Assembly (NCBI GenBank): GCA_963977065.1
Contig: CAXBNF010000008.1
Location: 1 to 64,000 of the forward strand
Length of the DNA stretch: 64,000 bases
Source of the DNA: Planktosalinus sp963977065
Lineage (GTDB): Bacteria > Bacteroidota > Bacteroidia > Flavobacteriales > Flavobacteriaceae
Reading direction: 5' to 3'
Numbering within the stretch: position 1 is the first letter of the stretch; every line of letters begins with the position of its first letter. Below the pieces are notes generated by a model. The model was given only the letters and a program-made list of their open reading frames with translations. It was not told where the DNA came from and searched no databases. The translations under genes were made by a program, and so were the position numbers. Positions 16,465-23,499 of the stretch are shown here, piece after piece.

Positions 16465-16605
16465 TTTAAAGGATGAAGTTATAAATGCTAATTTTTTATA
16501 TAAATTAGTAGCCAAAATCATTTAGAAGTCTGGTTAAAAGGAATTTTTTTTTCAGAATAAGCTTTAAAAATCAATACTTATAAAAGTACTATTATTAAAA
16601 AATTT

Positions 16606-17631
16606 ATGGAATTAAACAAAAGAAGAGTCGTTTTTCATAGGTTTTTTAATATATATAATGGTGGCACAAGTGGGGGTCAAATCAAAGTGAGAGATTACTT
16701 TGAACACCTTAAAAACTCTGAATATTTTACACCAAAAGTTTACTTTAACCCCGAAACTATTTGGTTTGATAACCCAGGTAATGTTTGGACTTCATATAGA
16801 AATACAATAAATGAACTTAAAGTATGGGAAATAGAAAAAAATGACATACTGCTATTGTCAGGTATGGACTGGATGATACTAGACGAAAAGCAGAAACTTA
16901 ACCCCGCTGTACCGGTGCTGAATATTGCTCATCCCCGCCACACAAGGCCTCAGGACAAGAGAAATAAATTTCTTAAATACCCTGCAATTAGAATTACAAA
17001 AAGCAGTTTGAGTAAAAGTATTCTTGAAAAATTTGGAGTTAATGGACCTGTATATTTAATTCCTGATGCTATTGACCCTAAAGATATTCCAAAACCCAAC
17101 CAAAATCCTGAAATTGATATTTTAATAGTTGGTTTAAAAAATCCTGAACTGGCACAAAAAATTTATAAAGCCCAGCTATTTTTTAATAATTTCAGAAAGA
17201 AAAAACTAGTCCTAAAAGTACAGTTACCGCCAAAGCTGCCTACTCGTAACGATTTTTTAAATTTAGTCAATAACTCAAAAACAATTGTTTTTTTACCCTT
17301 GGAGGAAAAATTTGGTTCTGAGGGATTTTATTTGCCTGCGCTTGAGGCTATGTTTATGAAAAAACTAGTTATTTGTCCCTTTGCCATAGGAAATATTGAT
17401 TTTTGTGTAGATGGTAAAACTTGTATTATGCCAAAATATAACTTTCTGTCCATACTTTTATCAATTAAAAAGGCTATAAATATGAGTGACTATGAAAGAG
17501 AACGATTAATTACAAATGCAAGCGAGATTACAAAAAACCATCTTTTAGAAAATGAACAAAAGGCACTAATTAATCTTTTAAACCAAGTTGATACTATCTG
17601 GAATGATAAAACGCTTTTTAACAAAACCTAG
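16606..17631 (+). CDS. Putative glycosyltransferase (GT-B, family 1/4-like)
   Basis: 341 residues. The N-terminal half has GGTSGGQIKVRDYFEHL, reminiscent of the glycine-rich acceptor loop of GT-B enzymes; the second half has IDILIVGLKNPEL and EGFYLPALEAMF, an EX7E-like motif with the spacing of GT4 enzymes, followed by CPFAIGNIDFC. It is the first gene of the plus-strand unit that runs to 25240 and is divergent from the minus glycan operon (187-base gap). I see no clear TAnnTTTG promoter in front of it. The next gene starts inside its 3' end. Family placement is moderate; the substrate is unknown. Confidence 0.7.
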   Translation: MELNKRRVVFHRFFNIYNGGTSGGQIKVRDYFEHLKNSEYFTPKVYFNPETIWFDNPGNVWTSYRNTINELKVWEIEKNDILLLSGMDWMILDEKQKLNPAVPVLNIAHPRHTRPQDKRNKFLKYPAIRITKSSLSKSILEKFGVNGPVYLIPDAIDPKDIPKPNQNPEIDILIVGLKNPELAQKIYKAQLFFNNFRKKKLVLKVQLPPKLPTRNDFLNLVNNSKTIVFLPLEEKFGSEGFYLPALEAMFMKKLVICPFAIGNIDFCVDGKTCIMPKYNFLSILLSIKKAINMSDYERERLITNASEITKNHLLENEQKALINLLNQVDTIWNDKTLFNKT

Positions 17632-18460
17632 GCCTTCTGGGCGTAATGTGATTTTGACGGGCATACCACGATCCGGCACTACACTTTGCTGTAAAATACT
17701 TCTTGAGGTTGAAAATCAAATAGCTTTAAATGAACCCATTGCGGCACACCATTTCAAAAGTAAATTAACTCCTGAAAAAGTGGTTGAAAATTCCTTTGTA
17801 ACCTATAGAAAGCAACTATTAAAAAATCAAGCCGTACCTGTAAGAACAAAAGCAGGAAAGATTACAGACAATGCATATTCCACAGATAATAAAACACGAA
17901 AAAAGGTGCTTGAGAGAACTTTGGTGAAGTTTGATAAAAATTTAAATTCAGATTTTACTTTAATTTTAAAACATTGTGCCGAGTTTACTCTAATTTTAGA
18001 TAAATTGGTTAAAAACTATGAATGCTTTGCAATAGTGAGAAACCCTCTCTCAGTAATAGCATCCTGGCATAGTGTGGATGTTCCGGTTAGTAAAGGACGA
18101 GTTTCCAAATCAGAAATTTTAAACTCCGATTTTCACTTTCAGTTGGAGAAAATAAAAACTCTTAAAGACAAACAAATTTTTATTTTAAATTGGTATTTTT
18201 CGCAATACTCCACTCTTAAGTCTACAAACATAATTAAATATGAACATGTCATTTCAACTCAAGGCAATGCGCTTTCGGTTATTTCAGGAAAAGATACCAT
18301 TTTTAGTGAAAACTTAAATAACAGAAATAAAAATAACCTCTATGATAAAAAAGTAATGTCTGATTATCTTAAAATTTTACTTGAATATAGTGACGGTGCA
18401 TTTTTAAATTATTATTCCTTTGAGGAAATTGAGAGTTTTGCAACCCAACTGAAACTATGA
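17603..18460 (+). CDS. Sulfotransferase (PAPS-dependent), first of a tandem pair
   Basis: About 285 residues from ATG 17603; a longer reading from TTG at 17588 is possible but less likely. VILTGIPRSGTTLCCKIL is the PAPS 5'-phosphosulfate loop and CFAIVRNPLSVIASWHSV the 3'-phosphate site. The whole layout (loop, NEPIA/HEPM block, ILKHCAEFT, RNPL..IASW, IIKYEHVIS) is repeated in the next gene, so they are tandem paralogues. It overlaps the upstream glycosyltransferase by 29 bases and the downstream paralogue by four (ATGA). This pair belongs to a different sulfotransferase subgroup from the pair at 12662-14029. Confidence 0.82.
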   Translation: MIKRFLTKPRPSGRNVILTGIPRSGTTLCCKILLEVENQIALNEPIAAHHFKSKLTPEKVVENSFVTYRKQLLKNQAVPVRTKAGKITDNAYSTDNKTRKKVLERTLVKFDKNLNSDFTLILKHCAEFTLILDKLVKNYECFAIVRNPLSVIASWHSVDVPVSKGRVSKSEILNSDFHFQLEKIKTLKDKQIFILNWYFSQYSTLKSTNIIKYEHVISTQGNALSVISGKDTIFSENLNNRNKNNLYDKKVMSDYLKILLEYSDGAFLNYYSFEEIESFATQLKL

Positions 18461-19281
18461 TTCAAAAAAATATAATACTAACAGGTCCGCCACGTTCAGG
18501 AACAACTTTGACTTGTAATTTGTTAAATAAGTTGCCCAATGTGGTTGCATTGCATGAGCCAATGAATTTAAAATTGTTTCCTAACAAAACAGAGGGTTTA
18601 AAAAACACGATTGAGTTTTTTGAGAAAATGCGAACGATGATTGATGAAGAAGGCTTTGCAATTTCTAAAGTAAAAGATGGGGTAATACCGACAAACCCTT
18701 TTGAAGAAGGAGAATCAAACAGATCAAGTATTGTAAAAAAGGAAAAATTTAAAATCGAAAAACAATTATCGCCTAATTATTTACTGGTGATTAAACAAAA
18801 TGCACACTTTACTTTTTTGTTGAACGAACTTTCAAACTATTTACCGTGTTATGCAATTCTCAGAAATCCACTTGCAACTATTGCTTCCTGGAACTCAATC
18901 AAGGCGCCTGTGTCAGATGGAAATTTGACAGTTTTAAAGGGGTTAAATCCCTTATTGTTTGAAAAACTAAATACTATCAGTGATTTATTTTTGAGACAAA
19001 TTGCACTTTACAATGAAATTGTCAAAAACTATTCATTAATAAATGAAAAAAATATAATCAGGTATGAAGACCTTATTACTTCATCTGGCAAAGTGCTATC
19101 AACGATAACAGAAGTAGCATCCGAACTACAGGTAAAGTTGATTAACAAAAACAAAGTAAATAGGTATAATTTTGATCAAATGGAATTGATTGCAAACCAA
19201 ATATTAAGAAATCAAGGAGCTTGGAGGGAATTTTATACAGAAGAAGAAATTATAGATACATTAAAGTTTTACAATCAATAA
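18457..19281 (+). CDS. Sulfotransferase (PAPS-dependent), second of a tandem pair
   Basis: 274 residues with IILTGPPRSGTTLTCNLL (PAPS loop), VVALHEPMN, VIKQNAHFTFLL and CYAILRNPLATIASWNS (3'-phosphate site). It shares these blocks in order with the preceding gene. Start and upstream stop overlap as ATGA, indicating coupled translation. It should sulfate a second position of the same acceptor or a related residue. The antiporter gene follows after 16 bases. Confidence 0.83.
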   Translation: MIQKNIILTGPPRSGTTLTCNLLNKLPNVVALHEPMNLKLFPNKTEGLKNTIEFFEKMRTMIDEEGFAISKVKDGVIPTNPFEEGESNRSSIVKKEKFKIEKQLSPNYLLVIKQNAHFTFLLNELSNYLPCYAILRNPLATIASWNSIKAPVSDGNLTVLKGLNPLLFEKLNTISDLFLRQIALYNEIVKNYSLINEKNIIRYEDLITSSGKVLSTITEVASELQVKLINKNKVNRYNFDQMELIANQILRNQGAWREFYTEEEIIDTLKFYNQ

Positions 19282-19297
19282 AGTTGTACAGGATAAA

Positions 19298-20527
19298 ATG
19301 ACTTACTTAGAGATTTTTGTTAAAGTTGCAGTAGCTCTTGCTATAATTCTAGCTGCTTGTCAAATAATTGGAGGATTGGCCAAATATATATCACAACCTA
19401 AAGTGGTTGGCGAAATGATAGCCGGAGTATTACTAGGGCCAACACTTTTCGGATACTTTTTTCCTGACTTGTTCAATCAGGTTTTTCCTAAAGAGGTTAT
19501 GCCAATTTTATTTGTAATAGCAAACATTGGGCTTTCTTTGTATATGTTTATTGTTGGATGTGAAATTAACTTATCATTATTTACCAAAAAACTTTTAAAA
19601 GATGCCGGAGTAATTTCAGCTTCTGCCTTATTAACTCCCTTTATATTTGGGTTTTTGGCAATGATATTTTTTGGAGATGTTCTCAATACTAAAGAAATAT
19701 CAACTTTTTCATTTACCATTTTTATGGGAACCGCTTTTGCCATAACAGCATTTCCGATGCTAGCAAGAATTTTACAAGACAATAATATAATAAAAACAAA
19801 AATTGGAGGACTTGCCATGGTTTCAGCAAGTATACAAGATGTTATAAGCTGGATGTTACTGGGTTTAGTAACTGTTTTGTCAATAGGTGATAGTTACACT
19901 AAAATTTTAATAATGATTTTTGGGGCAATTATTTTTGTTCTCTTTTTGTTTTATTTGGTCAGACCGTTTCTCACCTATTTTATTAATAAAACTAAAAATC
20001 CAAATGAGGATAATACAGCATTTAGTGTGGTAATATTCCTATTAATAGTATGTGCCATTTTTACTGACTACCTAGGGTTATATTCTGTTTTTGGAGGATT
20101 TATGCTTGGACTTGCTATGCCAAGAAAACAAGATTTTATTGAAGCAGTTTCAATTAGAGTAAAAGACATTACTTTAGTACTCTTTCTTCCTGTGTTTTTT
20201 GCTTTTTCGGGGCTTAATACAGATATGACTATACTTTCAAAGTCTGGAATTCTTGGGCCAACAATCATTATTTTGTTATTTGCATTTGCAAGTAAAATTT
20301 TACCCTTATTTGGGTCAATGAGATTAAGGGGTTATTCTAAAAAAGACTCTTTTTCAATAGCATCTCTGATGAATGCAAGAGGGTTAATGGAGTTAATAAT
20401 TGCAAATATTGGCATGATGTATGGCTTAATTGATCAAACACTTTATGCCATTTTGGTAGCAATTGCTATTTTTACTACTGTTTCTGCATTGCCATTATAT
20501 AAGATCAGCCAAAAGATAAAAGATTAA
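19298..20527 (+). CDS. Cation:proton antiporter (CPA2 / Kef-type membrane domain)
   Basis: 409 residues, almost wholly hydrophobic with about 12-13 membrane segments. Family features are QPKVVGEMIAGVLLGPT near the start, LYMFIVGCEINL, GTAFAITAFPMLARIL, SIQDVISWMLL (the paired acidic site region) and SLMNARGLMELII. It ends after the membrane domain, without RCK/TrkA regulatory parts. It would exchange K+ or Na+ for protons. Standing between sulfotransferases and the pyrrole cassette, it could be a resistance or ion-supply function or a simple passenger; I cannot choose between these. Confidence 0.85.
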   Translation: MTYLEIFVKVAVALAIILAACQIIGGLAKYISQPKVVGEMIAGVLLGPTLFGYFFPDLFNQVFPKEVMPILFVIANIGLSLYMFIVGCEINLSLFTKKLLKDAGVISASALLTPFIFGFLAMIFFGDVLNTKEISTFSFTIFMGTAFAITAFPMLARILQDNNIIKTKIGGLAMVSASIQDVISWMLLGLVTVLSIGDSYTKILIMIFGAIIFVLFLFYLVRPFLTYFINKTKNPNEDNTAFSVVIFLLIVCAIFTDYLGLYSVFGGFMLGLAMPRKQDFIEAVSIRVKDITLVLFLPVFFAFSGLNTDMTILSKSGILGPTIIILLFAFASKILPLFGSMRLRGYSKKDSFSIASLMNARGLMELIIANIGMMYGLIDQTLYAILVAIAIFTTVSALPLYKISQKIKD

Positions 20528-20583
20528 AACGATGTGTTTTTTTCCATTTAATAATAATTAATTTTAAATTTATAAAAAAAAAT

Positions 20584-20838
20584 ATGGAACAAGTAAAAGA
20601 TAAATATTTTTTGTTGGATTACATCAAAACAGAATTTTTAAGCAATACTGAAATTAAAGATTTTAATGAAGACACACCCTTAGTTTCTAGCAGAATTATG
20701 GATTCAATTTCAACCATACAATTGGTTGATTTTATTGAAAAAGAATTTGAAATTGAATTTTTTCATCACGAAGTTGACCAGGAGAATTTGGATTCTGTCA
20801 ATTTGATGTGGGAATTTATCAAATCAAAAAAACAGTGA
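20584..20838 (+). CDS. Stand-alone peptidyl/acyl carrier protein (PltL/PigG-like)
   Basis: 84 residues. The phosphopantetheine attachment serine is Ser41 in RIMDSISTIQLVDFIE, preceded by EDTPLVSS and followed by EFEIEF and the EVDQENLDSVNLM helix. Size and these blocks agree with the discrete carrier proteins that hold proline during pyrrole formation (PltL, PigG, RedO, about 85-90 residues), as I remember them. It would be post-translationally modified by a phosphopantetheinyl transferase encoded elsewhere. Its TGA stop overlaps the GTG start of the adenylation gene (GTGA at 20835-20838). It is the first gene of the four-gene pyrrole set. Confidence 0.88.
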   Translation: MEQVKDKYFLLDYIKTEFLSNTEIKDFNEDTPLVSSRIMDSISTIQLVDFIEKEFEIEFFHHEVDQENLDSVNLMWEFIKSKKQ

Positions 20839-22334
20839 GCCTTCAACTGAACAAACTTGAAAATTTATTAGAATTATCCGCACAATATTGGCCGTCTAAT
20901 ACTGCGCTAGAAGAAGAGGGGCGTTCCATCAGTTATGAAAAACTAAACAAGGTTTCAAATAGAATAGCTAGAACCCTAAAGGGATCTTTTGGTGAAAGTC
21001 ATTTTAGAGCTGCCGTTTATTTCCCAAAATCCATTGAATCTGTTGCGATAATTTTCGGAATTTTAAAAGCCGGAGGAACATACATCCCATTGGATTATGA
21101 AGCTCCAGAATCTAGAAATCTATTTATAATTAAAGACTGTGGGGTGTCAGTAATTTTTACTACATTGGATAAATGTCCTTCATTAAAAAAATCTTTTTCA
21201 GGAAACATTCAGGATTTGAATATTGATGGTTTAAAACAAGTTTCATTATTACTAATACAAACTATTCCCATTCAGCCGGATGGTTTGGCCTATATATTAT
21301 ATACTTCCGGTTCTACCGGAAAACCGAAAGGGGTTATGTTTTCACACAACAATGCATTGCATTTTGTAAATTGGTGTTCAAATCAGTTTTTTCCTGACGA
21401 GAACAGTGTTTTTTCGTCACATGCACCCTTCCATTTTGATTTATCAATTTTAGACCTTTATCTGTCAATAAAGCACGGATCAAAATTAATTTTGATCAGC
21501 TCCAAAGAAGCCAAAAATCCTCTAGCTCTTTCATATTTAATAGAGAGTAAAAAAATAACTCATTGGTATTCAACCCCCACAATATTAAAGTTGATGGTTA
21601 GTTATGGTAAAATTGAAAAACATGACCACAGTTCTTTGAAGTTTGTTTTGTTTGCCGGTGAAGTCTTCCCGTCTGAACCACTAAAAAAACTAACTCTACT
21701 TTGGAAAACGGCAAGATTTTTTAACCTTTATGGACCAACCGAAACAAATGTTTGCACGTATTATGAAGTAAAATTACCCGTTGACGAGGATAGAATACAG
21801 CCCTTTCCAATTGGCAAGACTTGTGAGGGACTAAAATCAAAAACTGTTATCACAGAAGAGGATAAACTGGAATTACACATTTCAGGCCCTGGTGTATGTC
21901 AAGGCTATTGGAATAATGTGGATTTAAATGAAAACTCTTTTGAAGAAACTAGTGGTGAGGTTTGGTATAAAACAGGCGATTTGGTTGACCAGGATTTAGA
22001 AGGAAACTACATTTATTTAGGCAGGAAAGACAGGATGGTTAAGAAAAACGGGTTTAGGGTTGAACTCGATGAAATTGAAAACCACATTAATAAACTGGAT
22101 TCAATTGTAGATGTTGCGGTAATTGCAAAAATCAATTCAGACTATGAGTGTAAAATTGTTTCATTTGTCCAGTCAAAAGAACCAAAAAACCATTTGTTGG
22201 AACTCAAAAAATATTGTTTAGAGAATATGCCACATTATATGACACCTGATGAATTTGTAATTTTAGAAAATATCCCCAAAACAAGTACAGATAAAACCGA
22301 TTATCAAAAACTATATCATTTAGATGAATTTTGA
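20835..22334 (+). CDS. Prolyl-AMP ligase-like adenylation enzyme (PltF/PigI/RedM family)
   Basis: 499 residues from GTG 20835, which overlaps the carrier-protein stop; a GTG at 20808 would lengthen it by nine residues. Adenylation motifs: LAYILYTSGSTGKPKG (A3), FNLYGPTETN (A5), YKTGDL (A7), GRKDRMVKKNGFRVELDEIE (A8) and Lys487 (A10). Aligning by eye with GrsA PheA, the ten pocket residues are D202 L203 L206 Y245 L272 A274 L298 V306 C307 K487, i.e. DLLYLALVCK, which is the code I recall for stand-alone prolyl ligases of pyrrole pathways. The enzyme should load L-proline onto the carrier protein encoded just upstream. There is no fused carrier or condensation domain. A DltA-like D-alanine ligase is the main alternative, but its pocket differs. 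Confidence 0.85.
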   Translation: MSLQLNKLENLLELSAQYWPSNTALEEEGRSISYEKLNKVSNRIARTLKGSFGESHFRAAVYFPKSIESVAIIFGILKAGGTYIPLDYEAPESRNLFIIKDCGVSVIFTTLDKCPSLKKSFSGNIQDLNIDGLKQVSLLLIQTIPIQPDGLAYILYTSGSTGKPKGVMFSHNNALHFVNWCSNQFFPDENSVFSSHAPFHFDLSILDLYLSIKHGSKLILISSKEAKNPLALSYLIESKKITHWYSTPTILKLMVSYGKIEKHDHSSLKFVLFAGEVFPSEPLKKLTLLWKTARFFNLYGPTETNVCTYYEVKLPVDEDRIQPFPIGKTCEGLKSKTVITEEDKLELHISGPGVCQGYWNNVDLNENSFEETSGEVWYKTGDLVDQDLEGNYIYLGRKDRMVKKNGFRVELDEIENHINKLDSIVDVAVIAKINSDYECKIVSFVQSKEPKNHLLELKKYCLENMPHYMTPDEFVILENIPKTSTDKTDYQKLYHLDEF

Positions 22335-23469
22335 ATACACCAAGGCACAACTGGATTTAAAAGATGAAATTTTTCATTTTGTAAAGCATTCAATCAATAA
22401 ACTAGGGTTTATTGATGAAAAAAGGCCTTTCAATGCAAAAGAGTGGAAGGAAGTTGGTAAACTCAAAATTCAAGGTTTACCTATACCTGTTGAATTTGGA
22501 GGAAGAGGCTTTGATGCGCTGACATCGACAATTGCGTTAGAAGAATTAAGCTATCATTGTGAAGACGGTGGTTTACCTTTTGCAATCGCAGCTCAGATGT
22601 TATCTTGTTTGATTCCAATTTGGAAAAATGGAAGTGACAGTCAAAGAAATAATTTCTTGCCAAAACTTTGTGATGGTTCATACATAATTGCAAACAGTAT
22701 TACCGAGCAAGAAACAGGTTCTGATATTTATGGAATGAAATCTACCGCTAGACAGGAGGGAGGTGATTTTATTATTCAAGCTCAAAAAACATTAATAACA
22801 AATGCACCCCTTGCAGGCTGGTCTTTGGTTTATGTTGCTACACATCCTGAAAAAAGGTACTTTGGGGGTATATCTGCTTTTATAATCGATCATAGTTTAA
22901 GCGGCGTAAATTCAAATTTAGAACTTAAAAAATTAGGCTTGGAAAGCGTTCAAATGGGAAATCAAAGTTTTGAAAATGTAAAAGTTAGTGAAAAAGATTT
23001 ATTGGGTAAATTAGGTGCCGGAGGACCTATATTCCAGTCTAGTATGGAGTGGGAAAGGGCTTGTCTAGGAGCTGTTCATTTAGGCAGAATGAAAAAAATT
23101 CTAGATTTTTCAATAGATTTTGTTAAAAATAGAAATGTTGGAGGTAATCCGATAAGTAAATATCAAAGTATTTCACACAAGATTGCCGATATGAAAATTA
23201 AAATTGAAACATCAAGATTAATACTTTACAAAGCTGCATCCAGTCTAGATTCTAACAAAGAAACTGGAATTACAGCTTCTATAGCAAAGTTGTATATTAG
23301 CGAGGCGTATCGTACTATGTGTTATGACGCCTTTTCAATAATGGGTGGAAGCGCTTATTTATCAGGAAGCTTTATAGAAAATTACATTAAGGATTCCTTA
23401 AGTTCTACTATTTATTCAGGGACATCAGAAATACAACGAAACATAATTTCAGGATATTTAAAAATTTAA
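22324..23469 (+). CDS. Prolyl-S-carrier protein dehydrogenase (PltE/PigA-like acyl-CoA dehydrogenase fold)
   Basis: 381 residues, the size of the pyrrole-forming flavoproteins. Acyl-CoA dehydrogenase blocks are NSITEQETGSDIYGM (FAD/substrate region), SVQMGNQSFENVKV and IYSGTSEIQRNII. At the position of the MCAD catalytic glutamate the residue is Ser (IYSGTSE), while Glu244 in MEWERACLGA aligns with the isovaleryl-CoA dehydrogenase base, the site that I recall as Glu244 in PigA. It would oxidise prolyl-S-carrier protein to pyrrolyl-2-carboxyl-S-carrier protein with FAD. It overlaps the adenylation gene by 11 bases, so these genes are translationally coupled. A fatty-acyl-CoA dehydrogenase is the alternative, made unlikely by the neighbours. 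Confidence 0.85.
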   Translation: MNFEYTKAQLDLKDEIFHFVKHSINKLGFIDEKRPFNAKEWKEVGKLKIQGLPIPVEFGGRGFDALTSTIALEELSYHCEDGGLPFAIAAQMLSCLIPIWKNGSDSQRNNFLPKLCDGSYIIANSITEQETGSDIYGMKSTARQEGGDFIIQAQKTLITNAPLAGWSLVYVATHPEKRYFGGISAFIIDHSLSGVNSNLELKKLGLESVQMGNQSFENVKVSEKDLLGKLGAGGPIFQSSMEWERACLGAVHLGRMKKILDFSIDFVKNRNVGGNPISKYQSISHKIADMKIKIETSRLILYKAASSLDSNKETGITASIAKLYISEAYRTMCYDAFSIMGGSAYLSGSFIENYIKDSLSSTIYSGTSEIQRNIISGYLKI

Positions 23470-23499
23470 ATTAGATTTGTTAATCATTAAACTTAAACC

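Noticed and set aside
17588..17602. TTG start for the first sulfotransferase of the plus unit
   Set aside because: ATG 17603 is five codons further in the same frame and leaves the PAPS loop at the usual distance.
20584..22334. A true dlt operon (D-alanylation)
   Set aside because: The pocket residues do not fit DltA, the flavoenzymes have no place in Dlt, and no dltB/dltD is adjacent; only an analogy is kept as hypothesis.
20584..23469. Reading the carrier protein, ligase and dehydrogenase as fatty-acid or beta-oxidation genes
   Set aside because: The ligase pocket matches proline, the dehydrogenase lacks the MCAD glutamate, the carrier is a discrete PltL-like protein and a halogenase follows.
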